Position numbers and translations under genes: made by a program. A DNA stretch of 64,000 nucleotides from Actinomycetales bacterium Actino_02 (GTDB taxonomy: Bacteria; Actinomycetota; Actinomycetes; Propionibacteriales; Propionibacteriaceae): the NCBI GenBank assembly GCA_001603275.1, contig LUYM01000020.1, positions 186,001 to 250,000 on the forward strand, given 5' to 3'. This document shows, piece after piece, positions 37,689-48,581 of this stretch. Every line of letters starts with the position of its first letter. Position 1 is the first letter of the stretch. The notes below the pieces were generated by a model. It was not told where the DNA came from. It made no database searches and worked only from the letters and a program-made list of their open reading frames with translations.

Positions 37689-39073
37689 TTCGAAGCTCCC
37701 GTCTTTTCGGCTTCAGCGAGGTCGTCCTTGGTGAGGACCAGAGTCCGCTGAACCTTGTTGGTGTAGTAGACCGGGCTCAGGTCGTAGCCGGCCTCGGAGT
37801 GCTCGGCCAGGTCGATGCCGCTGAGCTCGTCCGCCGGGCTGATCCGCCAACCGATGGTGTGCTTGATGATCAGCGCGATGATGTAGGTCAGGATCGCGGA
37901 GTAGAGCATCACCGAGAAGGCGCCGATCGCCTGCTTGCCGAGCTGGTCGAAGCCGCCGCCGTAGAACAGTCCGGCGACACCGGCCGCGTGAGCCTTGGTC
38001 GGGTCTTCGGCGTCGGCCACCGAGGTGGCTGCCAGCGGGCTGGCGAAGAAGCCGATCAGCAGGGTGCCGACCAGACCGCCGACCAGGTGGACGCCCACCA
38101 CGTCGAGCGAGTCGTCGTAGCCGAACTTGTACTTCAGCCCGACGGCGTAGGCGCAGGCGATACCGGCCAGCAGGCCGATGGCCAGCGCACCCATGGGATC
38201 GACGGAGCCACAGGCCGGGGTGATCGCGACCAGGCCGGCCACGATGCCCGAAGCTGCACCCAGCGAGGTGGCGTGACCGTCGCGGAACTTCTCAACGATC
38301 AACCAGCCGAGCATGGCCGCCGCGGTGGCGCCCAGGGTGTTCACCCAGGCCAGGCTGGCCAGGCCGTTGGCGGCGACAGCGGAACCGGCGTTGAAGCCGA
38401 ACCAGCCGAACCACAGCAGGCCGGCGCCCAGCATGACCAGCGTCATGTTGTGCGGACGCATGGGCTTGGTGCCGAAGCCGATGCGCGGGCCGAGCACCAG
38501 GGCCAGGACCAGCGCGGCAGTGCCGGCGTTGATATGGATCGCGGTGCCACCGGCGAAGTCGAGAGCGCCAACCACATTGGCGATCCAGCCGCCGACCACG
38601 GAGCCGTCCGCGCTGGAGAAGGCGAAGACCCAGTGAGCCGCCGGGAAGTAGACCAGAACACCCCAGAGCACGGTGAACAGCGTCCACGCGCCGAAGGAAG
38701 CTCGGTCGGCCACGGCGCCGGAGACCAGTGCGACGGTAATGATCGCGAAGCAGGCCTGGAAGGCGACGAAGGCGAGGCTAGGGAGAGAGGCGTCCGGGCT
38801 GTAGGTGATGAGCCCCTGCAGGCCCGCATATTCCAGCGGGTTACCGATCAGGCCGAGACCGCCAACCGAGTTGCCGAAGGACATGCTGTAACCAAACAGG
38901 ACCCAAAGCACACCGATGACGCCCATCGAGATGAAGCTCATCATCATCATGTTCAGGACGCCCTTGGCCCGGACCATGCCACCGTAGAAGAACGCGAGAC
39001 CGGGGGTCATGAGCAGCACCAGAGCGGCACTGGCAAGGACCCAGGCGGTGTCGCCTGCGCTGATTTCCAACAT
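37685..39073 (-). CDS. amtB: ammonium transporter
   Basis: The 462-residue channel has about 11 membrane segments and conducts ammonium under nitrogen limitation. Signatures are the N-terminal AALVLLMTPGLAFFYGGMVR, FAGGTAIHINAGTAALV and ACAYAVGLKYKFGYDDSLDVVGVHLVGG, which carry the two pore histidines (in IHINAG and GVHLVGG). The cytoplasmic tail of about 50 residues could bind GlnB. The upstream region has a phased array of GTTAC-type sites. Confidence 0.96.
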   Translation of the reverse strand: MLEISAGDTAWVLASAALVLLMTPGLAFFYGGMVRAKGVLNMMMMSFISMGVIGVLWVLFGYSMSFGNSVGGLGLIGNPLEYAGLQGLITYSPDASLPSLAFVAFQACFAIITVALVSGAVADRASFGAWTLFTVLWGVLVYFPAAHWVFAFSSADGSVVGGWIANVVGALDFAGGTAIHINAGTAALVLALVLGPRIGFGTKPMRPHNMTLVMLGAGLLWFGWFGFNAGSAVAANGLASLAWVNTLGATAAAMLGWLIVEKFRDGHATSLGAASGIVAGLVAITPACGSVDPMGALAIGLLAGIACAYAVGLKYKFGYDDSLDVVGVHLVGGLVGTLLIGFFASPLAATSVADAEDPTKAHAAGVAGLFYGGGFDQLGKQAIGAFSVMLYSAILTYIIALIIKHTIGWRISPADELSGIDLAEHSEAGYDLSPVYYTNKVQRTLVLTKDDLAEAEKTGASK

Positions 39074-39096
39074 GGTGATGAGGGTTCCTTACCGGT

Positions 39097-39155
39097 GTTA
39101 CGTGCCGATGCGGCCCGCGTTACTAACGCGTTAGCCCGTGTTACGAAGTGGTTTC
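39097..39155 (-). promoter_or_regulatory. candidate GlnR-type site array upstream of amtB
   Basis: On the plus strand GTTAC occurs at 39097-39101, 39119-39123 and 39140-39144, with GTTAG at 39130-39134 and GTTTC at 39151-39155. The last four are spaced by 11, 10 and 11 bp. On the amtB strand this reads GAAAC-N6-GTAAC followed by further half-sites, the pattern expected of GlnR boxes. A 12-bp palindrome CTAACGCGTTAG (39123-39134) is embedded. Regulation by GlnR is inferred from pattern and gene. Confidence 0.6.
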
Positions 39156-39218
39156 GGCGCACGGCTCAGACCCAGGAAATCCACAGCTCCGGTGCTGGCG
39201 AACCGGGGGTGGGCGAGC

Positions 39219-39224
39219 TAGGTT
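39219..39224 (+). promoter_or_regulatory. -10 element upstream of hpf and of a 12-codon uORF
   Basis: TAGGTT lies 6 nt before an ATG at 39231 and 110 nt before hpf. The same spacing is found before several apparently leaderless genes in this window. Confidence 0.45.
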
Positions 39225-39230
39225 GGAGCC

Positions 39231-39269
39231 ATGGCACCACAGCCAGCACCGCACCCTTCGGGGGGTTGA
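39231..39269 (+). CDS. candidate leaderless uORF, 12 codons
   Basis: ATG at 39231 opens MAPQPAPHPSGG and stops at TGA 39267-39269, 65 nt before the hpf start. It lies 6 nt after a TAGGTT element, so its ATG could be the first transcribed triplet. The peptide is proline rich and ends in Gly-Gly. It could be a regulatory leader for hpf or chance; there is no comparative evidence. Confidence 0.3.
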   Translation: MAPQPAPHPSGG

Positions 39270-39334
39270 TCTGGCGTGGTGCCTTCGTCATCTCCGCTTG
39301 TCACCCGACGAGTGGACAGACCTAGGAGGTAGAC

Positions 39335-39961
39335 ATGGACGTCCTGGTTACTGGTCGCCATTGCCAGATTCCCGACGATTTCCGCGAGCGGGTCACTGAC
39401 CGGATCGCGTCGATCGAGAAACTCAAGGACAGGGTGATTCGGGTCGAGGTTCAGGTCACTGCCTACGGTTACAAGCGTCAGCCCGATCAGGCCACCCAGG
39501 TCGAGATCACCCTGCGTGGACGCGGCCCGGTGGTCCGGGCCGAGGCGTCCGCCGACGACAAGTCCGTCGCCTTCGACCACGCGCTGGACCGGCTCAAGGC
39601 CCAGTTGCGGCGGGCGGCCGACCGGCGCAAGACCCATCGCGGTTTGCGTGGACAGGTGTCGGCGGAGGATCAGAACTTCGAGCTGGTCAACGAGCCGGTC
39701 GAGGAGCAGCGGCCCGAGATCCGCAAGATCGCCGGCCTGGAGGTGCAGGGCGACGGCCCGCTGGTGGTGCGGGAGAAGTACTTCGATGCCACTCCGCTGA
39801 CCTTGGCTCAGGCCCTGGACGAGATGGAACTCGTCGGACACGACTTCTTCCTCTACGTCGATGCCGAGACCGGCGCACCGAGCGTTGTGTACCACCGCAA
39901 GGCCTACGACTACGGCGTGATTCACCTCAGCATCGAAGGAGTTACCACCGCGACTGCATGA
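39335..39961 (+). CDS. hpf: ribosome hibernation promoting factor, long form
   Basis: The 208-residue protein is a long-form HPF: the N-terminal HPF/RaiA domain (MDVLVTGRHCQIPDDFRERV to about residue 100), a linker, and the C-terminal dimerisation domain (VREKYFDATPLTLAQALDEMELVGHDFFLYVD). It pairs stationary-phase ribosomes into inactive 100S particles. A consensus AGGAGGT lies 4 nt before the ATG. It is divergent from amtB. In relatives it usually follows comF directly; here the amtB-glnB pair stands between them. Confidence 0.96.
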   Translation: MDVLVTGRHCQIPDDFRERVTDRIASIEKLKDRVIRVEVQVTAYGYKRQPDQATQVEITLRGRGPVVRAEASADDKSVAFDHALDRLKAQLRRAADRRKTHRGLRGQVSAEDQNFELVNEPVEEQRPEIRKIAGLEVQGDGPLVVREKYFDATPLTLAQALDEMELVGHDFFLYVDAETGAPSVVYHRKAYDYGVIHLSIEGVTTATA

Positions 39962-40114
39962 ACCTACCGGCCTCGGGGCGTCCGGTTCGCCGGCTGCGCC
40001 CCGAGGCCGATCCATGTGCGTTGTCCCGGAGTCCGGTAGCCGGCGGCGCTCGGCCGCTTCCGGCCCGCTCGCCGCTCCCTTCCAGTGTCACAGGCCCCGG
40101 CTAGGCTGCCCGCC

Positions 40115-41314
40115 GTGGCAGCGACTCTCACTTCAGCTCAGGCCCGACGGATCGCTCTGGCCGCGCAAGGCTTCGGACGCCGTCCGGACGCCGCAGTCAG
40201 CATGCGGCAGGTGCAGCAGGTGGTGAGCCGGCTGGGACAGCTCCAGATCGACTCGGTCAACGTCTGCGTTCGCGCGCACTACATGCCGCTGTTCGCCCGA
40301 CTGGGTGGCTACGACCGGACGCTGCTCGATCGCGCCGGCGGTGCCGCGCCGCGCCGGGTCTTCGAGTACTGGGGGCACGCCGCCTGCCTGATCGACGTGA
40401 ACCTGCAGCCTGCGTTGCGCTGGCGAATGGACGCCAACCGGAGCCGTCCGTGGAACCAGATGCGCGAGATCTTGAGCGCACATCCTGAACTGGTGGACAA
40501 AGTGCTGGCTCAGGTCCGTGAACGTGGACCGCTGACTGCTCGCGAGATCGACCACGAAGAGGAGCGGACGCCCGGCAGTTGGTGGAACTGGTCGGCGGCC
40601 AAGTCGGTATTGGAGTGGTTGTTCCTGATCGGTGAGCTGACCAGTGCCGGGCGCAATACCGCCTTCGAACGCCGCTACGACCTGCCGGAGCGGGTGCTGC
40701 CGAAGGTTGTGCATCAGGTAGCCACCCCGAGCGAGGAGGAAGCTCGGCTGATGCTGGCCCGGCGGGCGGCTTCGGCGCTCGGCGTGTTCGCCGAACCGTG
40801 GCTGGCCGAATACTTCTACACCGATCGGGCTCAGACTCAGGTGGCGCTGGCCGAGTTGGTGGCCGCCGGCGAAGTGGAGCCGGTCACCGTTCGCGGCTGG
40901 TCCAGCCCGGCCTACCTGTGGGCGGAGGCCGCCCGTCCGCGCCGGATCAGCGGGGACGCCCTGGTGGCCCCGTTCGATTCACTGGTCTTCGACAGGGATC
41001 GGCTGCTGGAGAGCTTCGGCGTGCACTACCGGATCGGGCTGTACACCCCGGCCGCTCAACGAGTGCACGGCTACTACGTCTATCTGTTCGTCATGGACGA
41101 GGCGATCTCTGCTCGGGTCGACCTGAAGGCTGATCGCAAGGCCGGCCGGCTGCTGGTCCAGGCCTCCTGGCTGGAGCCGGGCTGCGACCAGGTGCAGACG
41201 GCCGCTCGGCTGGCCGCTGAACTGCGCCGATTGGCCGACTGGCTGGGGCTGGACGAAGTGGGGGTGGCGCCGCGCGGTGATCTGGCCGCGGCGCTGGCCG
41301 CGGTCAGCGGCTGA
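40115..41314 (+). CDS. AlkX/YcaQ-like winged-helix DNA glycosylase
   Basis: The 399-residue protein matches the HTH_42 family that includes YcaQ (AlkX) and AlkZ, glycosylases that unhook DNA interstrand crosslinks or bulky alkyl adducts. The catalytic QxD element is Q44-I-D46 in GQLQIDSVNVCVRAHY; the D in this position points to the AlkX rather than the AlkZ branch. I chose the GTG at 40115 because TAGGCT lies 7 nt upstream; a GTG at 40085 would add 10 residues. Confidence 0.84.
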   Translation: MAATLTSAQARRIALAAQGFGRRPDAAVSMRQVQQVVSRLGQLQIDSVNVCVRAHYMPLFARLGGYDRTLLDRAGGAAPRRVFEYWGHAACLIDVNLQPALRWRMDANRSRPWNQMREILSAHPELVDKVLAQVRERGPLTAREIDHEEERTPGSWWNWSAAKSVLEWLFLIGELTSAGRNTAFERRYDLPERVLPKVVHQVATPSEEEARLMLARRAASALGVFAEPWLAEYFYTDRAQTQVALAELVAAGEVEPVTVRGWSSPAYLWAEAARPRRISGDALVAPFDSLVFDRDRLLESFGVHYRIGLYTPAAQRVHGYYVYLFVMDEAISARVDLKADRKAGRLLVQASWLEPGCDQVQTAARLAAELRRLADWLGLDEVGVAPRGDLAAALAAVSG

Positions 41315-41834
41315 TCGGGGTCAGAATCACCAGGATCGCCTCGAGAGGAGCTTCGACGACCTGGTAGCTGTGCGGTGCGTCGCTGACCCAGCTGAGCACC
41401 TCGCCGATGCCGGCTTCCTGCTCGGCTCCGACGATGCCGGCCCGCATTCGACCATGGGTGACCACGATGTGCTCACGCACCCCCGGACCGTGGGCGGGGG
41501 ATCGGCGGACGGCGTCCGGCCCACCTTCGACCCGGAAGGTCTCGCGGACCGACTGGTCGGTGCGGTGCACGTCGATCAGTTGGTGGCTGAGGCCACCGGC
41601 CTCGATGCTGGTGCCGAGTTCCTCACCCAAGAGCGCCGAGATCGGCACCTCCAGCGGGCCGGCGAGGGCGTAGAGGGTACCCAGCGTCGGATTGCGGGTG
41701 CCTGCCTCCAGCTCGGAGAGTGACCCCTTGCCGATGCCGGCGGCGGCGGCCAATCCGGACAGCGAGAAGCCGCGCACCTGGCGCAGGGTGCGCACCCGCC
41801 GTCCCACTGCCGAGTTGAGGTCCACGTCGATCAC
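41304..41834 (-). CDS. XRE-family regulator with C-terminal cupin domain
   Basis: The 176-residue protein has an N-terminal helix-turn-helix (RVRTLRQVRGFSLSGLAAAAGIGKGSLSELEAG) and a C-terminal cupin barrel (about 80-176), a layout found in regulators of small-molecule uptake or catabolism. It is divergent from the benE-type transporter across a long palindrome and is probably its regulator, with the substrate as ligand. GTG at 41834 lies 6 nt after TAGCCT, favouring a leaderless start there over the GTG at 41840. Its stop overlaps the glycosylase gene by 11 bp. Confidence 0.85.
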   Translation of the reverse strand: MIDVDLNSAVGRRVRTLRQVRGFSLSGLAAAAGIGKGSLSELEAGTRNPTLGTLYALAGPLEVPISALLGEELGTSIEAGGLSHQLIDVHRTDQSVRETFRVEGGPDAVRRSPAHGPGVREHIVVTHGRMRAGIVGAEQEAGIGEVLSWVSDAPHSYQVVEAPLEAILVILTPISR

Positions 41835-41852
41835 ACGCACAGGCTACTCTTT

Positions 41853-41886
41853 CGTTCCACATACGGAACGTTCTGTATGTGGAACG
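41853..41886. promoter_or_regulatory. 34-bp near-perfect palindromic operator
   Basis: CGTTCCACATAC (41853-41864) and GTATGTGGAACG (41875-41886) are perfect inverted arms around G-GAACGTTC-T, whose central GAACGTTC is itself a palindrome; only one base pair of the 34-bp element breaks symmetry. It fills most of the 64-bp gap between the divergent regulator and transporter genes, so a bound protein would block both promoters. The adjacent XRE-cupin protein is the likely binder. Confidence 0.82.
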
Positions 41887-41898
41887 CGGAGGATTCTG

Positions 41899-43098
41899 AT
41901 GCGCAGAGCAGTGGTCGCCGGTCTGGTGACGATTCTGGTGGGGTACACCGGGGCCTTCGCCGTGGTGCTCACCGGCCTGCAGGCAGTCGGGGCCAGCCCG
42001 GCTCAAGCGGCGTCCGGCCTGGCCGTCTTGTGCTTCACCATGGGACTGTCCACCATCGTGCTTGCCTGGCGGTATCGGATGCCGATCACCATCGCCTGGT
42101 CCACCCCGGGAGCGGCCCTGCTGGCCTCGACCGGGATTCCTGAGGGAGGCTGGCCGGCGGCGGTCTTCGCGTTCATCGTGACGGGGGCGCTGTTGGCCGT
42201 GACCGGCCTGGTGCCGTGGCTCGGACGCCTGGTGGCCAAGATCCCGACCCAACTGGCCCAAGCGATGCTGGCCGGGGTGCTGGTGCCGATCTGCCTGGTG
42301 CCTGTGCAGTCACTGTTGAAGGCGCCGCTGATGATCGCACCGGTCCTGCTCACCTGGCTGGTGATGCTGGCCTGGAAGCCGCGCTGGGCGGCGGCCACGG
42401 CGGTGGGGCTGGCTTTGGTGATCGCGGTGATCGCGGTCGGTGCCGGTCCGGGGCTGGGTGTCCTGCCGCCGCCCGGGACGGCTTTGGTGTTCACCATGCC
42501 GGTCCCGTCCTGGTCGGCTGCGATCGGCTTGGCCGTGCCGCTGTGGCTGGTCACCATAGCGTCCCAGAACATCCCCGGCGTCGCCGTGTTGGGCAGCTTC
42601 GGCTACCAGGCGCCGTGGCGCTCGGCACTGACCCTGACCGGGCTGGGCACGATCGTCGGGGCGCCCTTCGGCGGGCACGCGATCAACTACGCCGCGATCA
42701 GCGCCGCGCTGGCGGCCTCGCCGGACGCGGGCGAGGACCCGGCCCAACGCTGGCGGGCGGCTGTGGTGGCCGGAGTTGGCTATCTGGTCTTCGGCGGCAT
42801 CACCGCCACCATCACTGCACTGGTCTTCGCCGGGCCGCCCGGGCTGCTGCAGGCCGCAGCCGGGGTGGCCTTGCTGGGCACTCTCGGGGCCTCGCTTGCC
42901 GGCTCGATGGCGGAGGCGGACGGACGCGAGGCAGCCGTGGTGACCTTCCTGGTGGCGGCCTCGGGGATCAGCGTTGCGGGAATCGGTGCCGCCTTCTGGG
43001 CCTTGGCCGCGGGCCTGCTGGTGCGGGCGGTGACCGTCCAGCTTCGTCGGCGCGGCCAGGGCATTCAGGCAGCGGGACGCCCGGACGTCCGCGGCTGA
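41899..43098 (+). CDS. BenE-family benzoate/H+ symporter-like transporter
   Basis: The 399-residue membrane protein has about 11-12 hydrophobic segments and fits the BenE family. Typical segments are GYTGAFAVVLTGLQAVGAS, ITIAWSTPGAALLASTG, QNIPGVAVLGSFGY and GAPFGGHAINYAAISAAL. The family moves benzoate or related aromatic acids with protons. The ATG at 41899 has a GCGGAGGA ribosome site. No aromatic-ring degradation genes are nearby, so the substrate may differ. Confidence 0.88.
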   Translation: MRRAVVAGLVTILVGYTGAFAVVLTGLQAVGASPAQAASGLAVLCFTMGLSTIVLAWRYRMPITIAWSTPGAALLASTGIPEGGWPAAVFAFIVTGALLAVTGLVPWLGRLVAKIPTQLAQAMLAGVLVPICLVPVQSLLKAPLMIAPVLLTWLVMLAWKPRWAAATAVGLALVIAVIAVGAGPGLGVLPPPGTALVFTMPVPSWSAAIGLAVPLWLVTIASQNIPGVAVLGSFGYQAPWRSALTLTGLGTIVGAPFGGHAINYAAISAALAASPDAGEDPAQRWRAAVVAGVGYLVFGGITATITALVFAGPPGLLQAAAGVALLGTLGASLAGSMAEADGREAAVVTFLVAASGISVAGIGAAFWALAAGLLVRAVTVQLRRRGQGIQAAGRPDVRG

Positions 43099-43197
43099 GC
43101 CCGATACTGTAACGCCACCTTCACATGCAATAGGTAACTTGCCGATACCAGTTGCACCTACAGAGTTATGCCCGCATTCAAGAAAGAAGCCCGCGTG

Positions 43198-44040
43198 ATG
43201 CTCTTCAAGAAGACCTACACCCTTGCGGCGAGCGTCGCCGCCCTTGCCCTGGCCCTGACCGGCTGTTCGGGCGCCCCGGCCAGCCCGGCAACGTCTGCCG
43301 CTCCGAGCCCGAGCGAGTCCGCCAGCAGCTCTGCGCCGGCCGTCGACTACAAGCTGGTTACTCCCGGCACTCTGACGGTCTGCTCCGACATTCCTTATAA
43401 GCCCTTCGAGTTCGAGGACGCCAGCACCGATACCGGCTACACCGGCTTCGACATCGAGATGGTCGGCGCCATTGCCCAGAAGCTCGGGCTCACCCTGAAG
43501 GTGATCAAGACCGACTTCGATGCTCTTCAGTCGGGCACCGCCCTCGTGGCTAACCAGTGTGATCTGGCCGCTTCTGCCATGACCATCACCGACGAGCGCA
43601 AGAAGAACCTCGACTTCGCCGATGCCTACTACGACTCCCTGCAGTCGCTGCTGGTGAAGGCGGATTCCGGGATCGCCAACCTGGCCGGCACCTCGGGCAA
43701 GAAGATCGCGCTCCAGAAGGGCAGCACCGGCAAGTCCTACGCGACGAAGAACGCTCCCAAGGACGCCACCCTCATCGATTTCCCCGATGACGGCAAGATG
43801 TTCGTCGCTCTGAAGGCCGGGCAGGTGGACGCCATCCTCCAGGATCAGCCGGTGAACCACCAGCACGAGGTTGATGACCCGACCTACAAGATCGTGGAGA
43901 CCTACAACACCAACGAGCAGTACGGCTTCGCCCTGGCTAAGGACAAGAAGCCGGAGCTTCTCGCCGCTGTCAATGAGCAGCTCAAGGCGCTGCGCGCCGA
44001 CGGCAGCTACGACACGCTGTACAAGAAGTACTTCGGCTGA
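43198..44040 (+). CDS. polar amino acid ABC transporter, substrate-binding lipoprotein
   Basis: The 280-residue protein has a lipoprotein signal (MLFKKTYTLAASVAALALALTGC), a Ser/Ala/Pro linker and a family 3 solute-binding domain (LTVCSDIPYKPFEF, YTGFDIEMVGAIAQKLGL). It captures a polar amino acid outside the cell for the permease encoded next. I prefer the ATG at 43198; one at 43168 would place 10 extra residues before a normal signal peptide. A hairpin separates it from the permease gene. Confidence 0.9.
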   Translation: MLFKKTYTLAASVAALALALTGCSGAPASPATSAAPSPSESASSSAPAVDYKLVTPGTLTVCSDIPYKPFEFEDASTDTGYTGFDIEMVGAIAQKLGLTLKVIKTDFDALQSGTALVANQCDLAASAMTITDERKKNLDFADAYYDSLQSLLVKADSGIANLAGTSGKKIALQKGSTGKSYATKNAPKDATLIDFPDDGKMFVALKAGQVDAILQDQPVNHQHEVDDPTYKIVETYNTNEQYGFALAKDKKPELLAAVNEQLKALRADGSYDTLYKKYFG

Positions 44041-44041
44041 G

Positions 44042-44086
44042 CAGGCGAAAGGGTGGGCTCGCTGGGCGGGCCCACCCTGATGCCTG
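44042..44086 (+). other. hairpin between substrate-binding protein and permease genes
   Basis: GGGTGGGC (44051-44058) pairs with GCCCACCC (44070-44077), and CAGGC/GCCTG (44042-44046 with 44082-44086) extends the stem across an internal loop. No T-run follows. Such structures usually protect the upstream mRNA or reduce read-through, giving excess binding protein over permease. Confidence 0.7.
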
Positions 44087-44107
44087 TGTGACTATTCGGA
44101 GAGCCGC

Positions 44108-44908
44108 GTGAGCGCCATTCCCTATCTGAAACCCACTGTCCGAGCAAGGCTTGGCCGGGGTTCGTCGTATGCGGTGGGCATGGCCCTGCTGCTTGTGATT
44201 GCCCTGTTCGCCGACTGGAAGACGATCGGCAAGGAGTTCTTCAACCTTGAGGTCGCGGCCCAGATGTGGCCGACGATCGTCACGATCGCGCTGAAGAACA
44301 CTCTGATCTACACGATCTCCAGCTTCGTCCTCGGCTCGGCGCTCGCGGTGCTGCTTGCGGTGCTCAAGGTGACTGGCGGTCCGCTCGGCTGGTTTGCCAC
44401 CGCGTTCATCGAGTTCTTCCGCGGGATTCCCGCCCTGTTGACCATCTTCACCTTCGCCTTCGTGGTTCCGATCGCCTTCGGATTCCAGATTCCTGGTGGC
44501 GGCCCGGGGGCAGGCATCATGGCGCTCACGATCGTCACTGGCGCCTACGCCGCCGAGATCGTCCGCGCCGGGATCGAAGCCGTGCCCCCCGGCCAGTCCG
44601 AGGCGGCTCGGTCGCTGGGTATGAGTTCGGGAATGACGATGTTCTGGGTGGTGCTGCCGCAGGCTCTGCGGATCGTGATTCCACCGATGACCAATGAGTT
44701 CGTCATGCTGCTGAAGGACACCTCGCTGCTTTTTGTCGCGGGATTCGCGGTGAAGGAGAAGGAGCTCACCAGTTTCGGCCAGGATGCCCTGAGCCTGACG
44801 GGTAGCCCGACGCCGCTGGTGATGGTGGCTTTGGCGTACTTGGTCGTCACCCTGCCGCTGACCTACCTGGTCGGCCTGCTTGAGAAGAAGCTGGACCCGA
44901 AGCGATGA
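44108..44908 (+). CDS. polar amino acid ABC transporter, permease
   Basis: The 266-residue HisM-type permease has about five to six membrane helices and the EAA loop [30 protein letters not shown] conserved N-terminal block is [15 protein letters not shown]. It forms the membrane channel for the flanking binding protein and ATPase. The GTG start at 44108 follows GGAGAG. The stop overlaps the ATPase ATG. Confidence 0.92.
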   Translation: MSAIPYLKPTVRARLGRGSSYAVGMALLLVIALFADWKTIGKEFFNLEVAAQMWPTIVTIALKNTLIYTISSFVLGSALAVLLAVLKVTGGPLGWFATAFIEFFRGIPALLTIFTFAFVVPIAFGFQIPGGGPGAGIMALTIVTGAYAAEIVRAGIEAVPPGQSEAARSLGMSSGMTMFWVVLPQALRIVIPPMTNEFVMLLKDTSLLFVAGFAVKEKELTSFGQDALSLTGSPTPLVMVALAYLVVTLPLTYLVGLLEKKLDPKR

Positions 44909-45714
44909 GCAACTACTTTCCGGACCTGGAGTCCAGTGCGCCCCCGGTGGTGATCACCGACCTGCACAAGAGCTTCGGTGACAACGAGGTACTCAAAGGC
45001 ATCGACCTGACGGTGCAGCAGGGCGAAGTCGTCTGCGTGATCGGCCCGTCCGGTTCCGGTAAGTCGACGCTGCTGCGTTGCGTGAACCTGCTGGAGACGC
45101 CGACGAAGGGCTCGATCCAGCTGCTGGGTGCGGAGATGACCGATCCCGACGTCGAGCTCAACCAGGTACGCGCACACGTCGGCATGGTGTTCCAGTCGTT
45201 CAACCTCTTCCCGAATATGTCGGCGATCGGCAACTGCATCATCGGGCAGCGGCAGGTGCTCAAGCGCTCCAAAGCCGAGGCCATCGAGATCGCCAAGAAG
45301 AACCTGGCCATGGTCGGGCTGTCGGACCGGATGGACTACGTGCCGGCCAAGCTCTCCGGTGGTCAGCAGCAGCGAGTGGCGATCGCCCGGGCGCTGTCGA
45401 TGGATCCGAAGGTGATGCTCTTCGACGAGCCGACCGCAGCGCTCGACCCCGAGCTGGTCGGCGACGTCCTAGCGGTCATGCGTGATCTGGCGCATGCCGG
45501 CATGACGATGATGGTGGTCACCCACGAGATGTCGTTCGCTCGGGACGTGTCGGACCGCACCATCTTCATGGACGGCGGAGTGATCGTTGAGGAGGGCCCG
45601 TCGCAGGATCTGATCACCGCCCCGAAGGAGCGGCGTACCCAGATCTTCCTCAAGCGGGTGCTCGATCCGACGCACATCGAAGACTCCGAACTGGGCGAGA
45701 CCGAGCCGGACTGA
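44905..45714 (+). CDS. polar amino acid ABC transporter, ATP-binding protein
   Basis: This 269-residue ATPase powers the transporter. Walker A is GPSGSGKS, the signature LSGGQQQR, Walker [15 protein letters not shown] and the H-loop VVTHEMSFA. It resembles the GlnQ/HisP group. Its ATG overlaps the permease stop by 4 bp. The secA promoter begins within 20 bp of its end. Confidence 0.95.
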   Translation: MSNYFPDLESSAPPVVITDLHKSFGDNEVLKGIDLTVQQGEVVCVIGPSGSGKSTLLRCVNLLETPTKGSIQLLGAEMTDPDVELNQVRAHVGMVFQSFNLFPNMSAIGNCIIGQRQVLKRSKAEAIEIAKKNLAMVGLSDRMDYVPAKLSGGQQQRVAIARALSMDPKVMLFDEPTAALDPELVGDVLAVMRDLAHAGMTMMVVTHEMSFARDVSDRTIFMDGGVIVEEGPSQDLITAPKERRTQIFLKRVLDPTHIEDSELGETEPD

Positions 45715-45732
45715 GTTTTTCGGCATCCTCGC

Positions 45733-45766
45733 TAGGATGGTGAAGCCGCCGCGCGTTTGCGCGGCG
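45733..45766 (+). promoter_or_regulatory. secA promoter -10 and 5'-end hairpin
   Basis: TAGGAT at 45733-45738 is a good -10, predicting a start near 45745. A perfect 8-bp stem, CGCCGCGC (45747-45754) with GCGCGGCG (45759-45766), closes a GTTT loop right at the predicted mRNA 5' end, leaving a leader of about 32 nt to the GTG. Confidence 0.55.
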
Positions 45767-45797
45767 ATGCTTTGGTGCGATCAGGAAGCGGATCAGC

Positions 45798-48569
<2,772 letters not shown>

Positions 48570-48581
48570 GGGGAGTCTTCG

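Noticed and set aside
43109-43138. Two GTAAC half-sites upstream of the amino acid ABC transporter
   Set aside because: Their 25-bp spacing does not fit GlnR boxes, and no partner half-sites lie at 11-bp steps.
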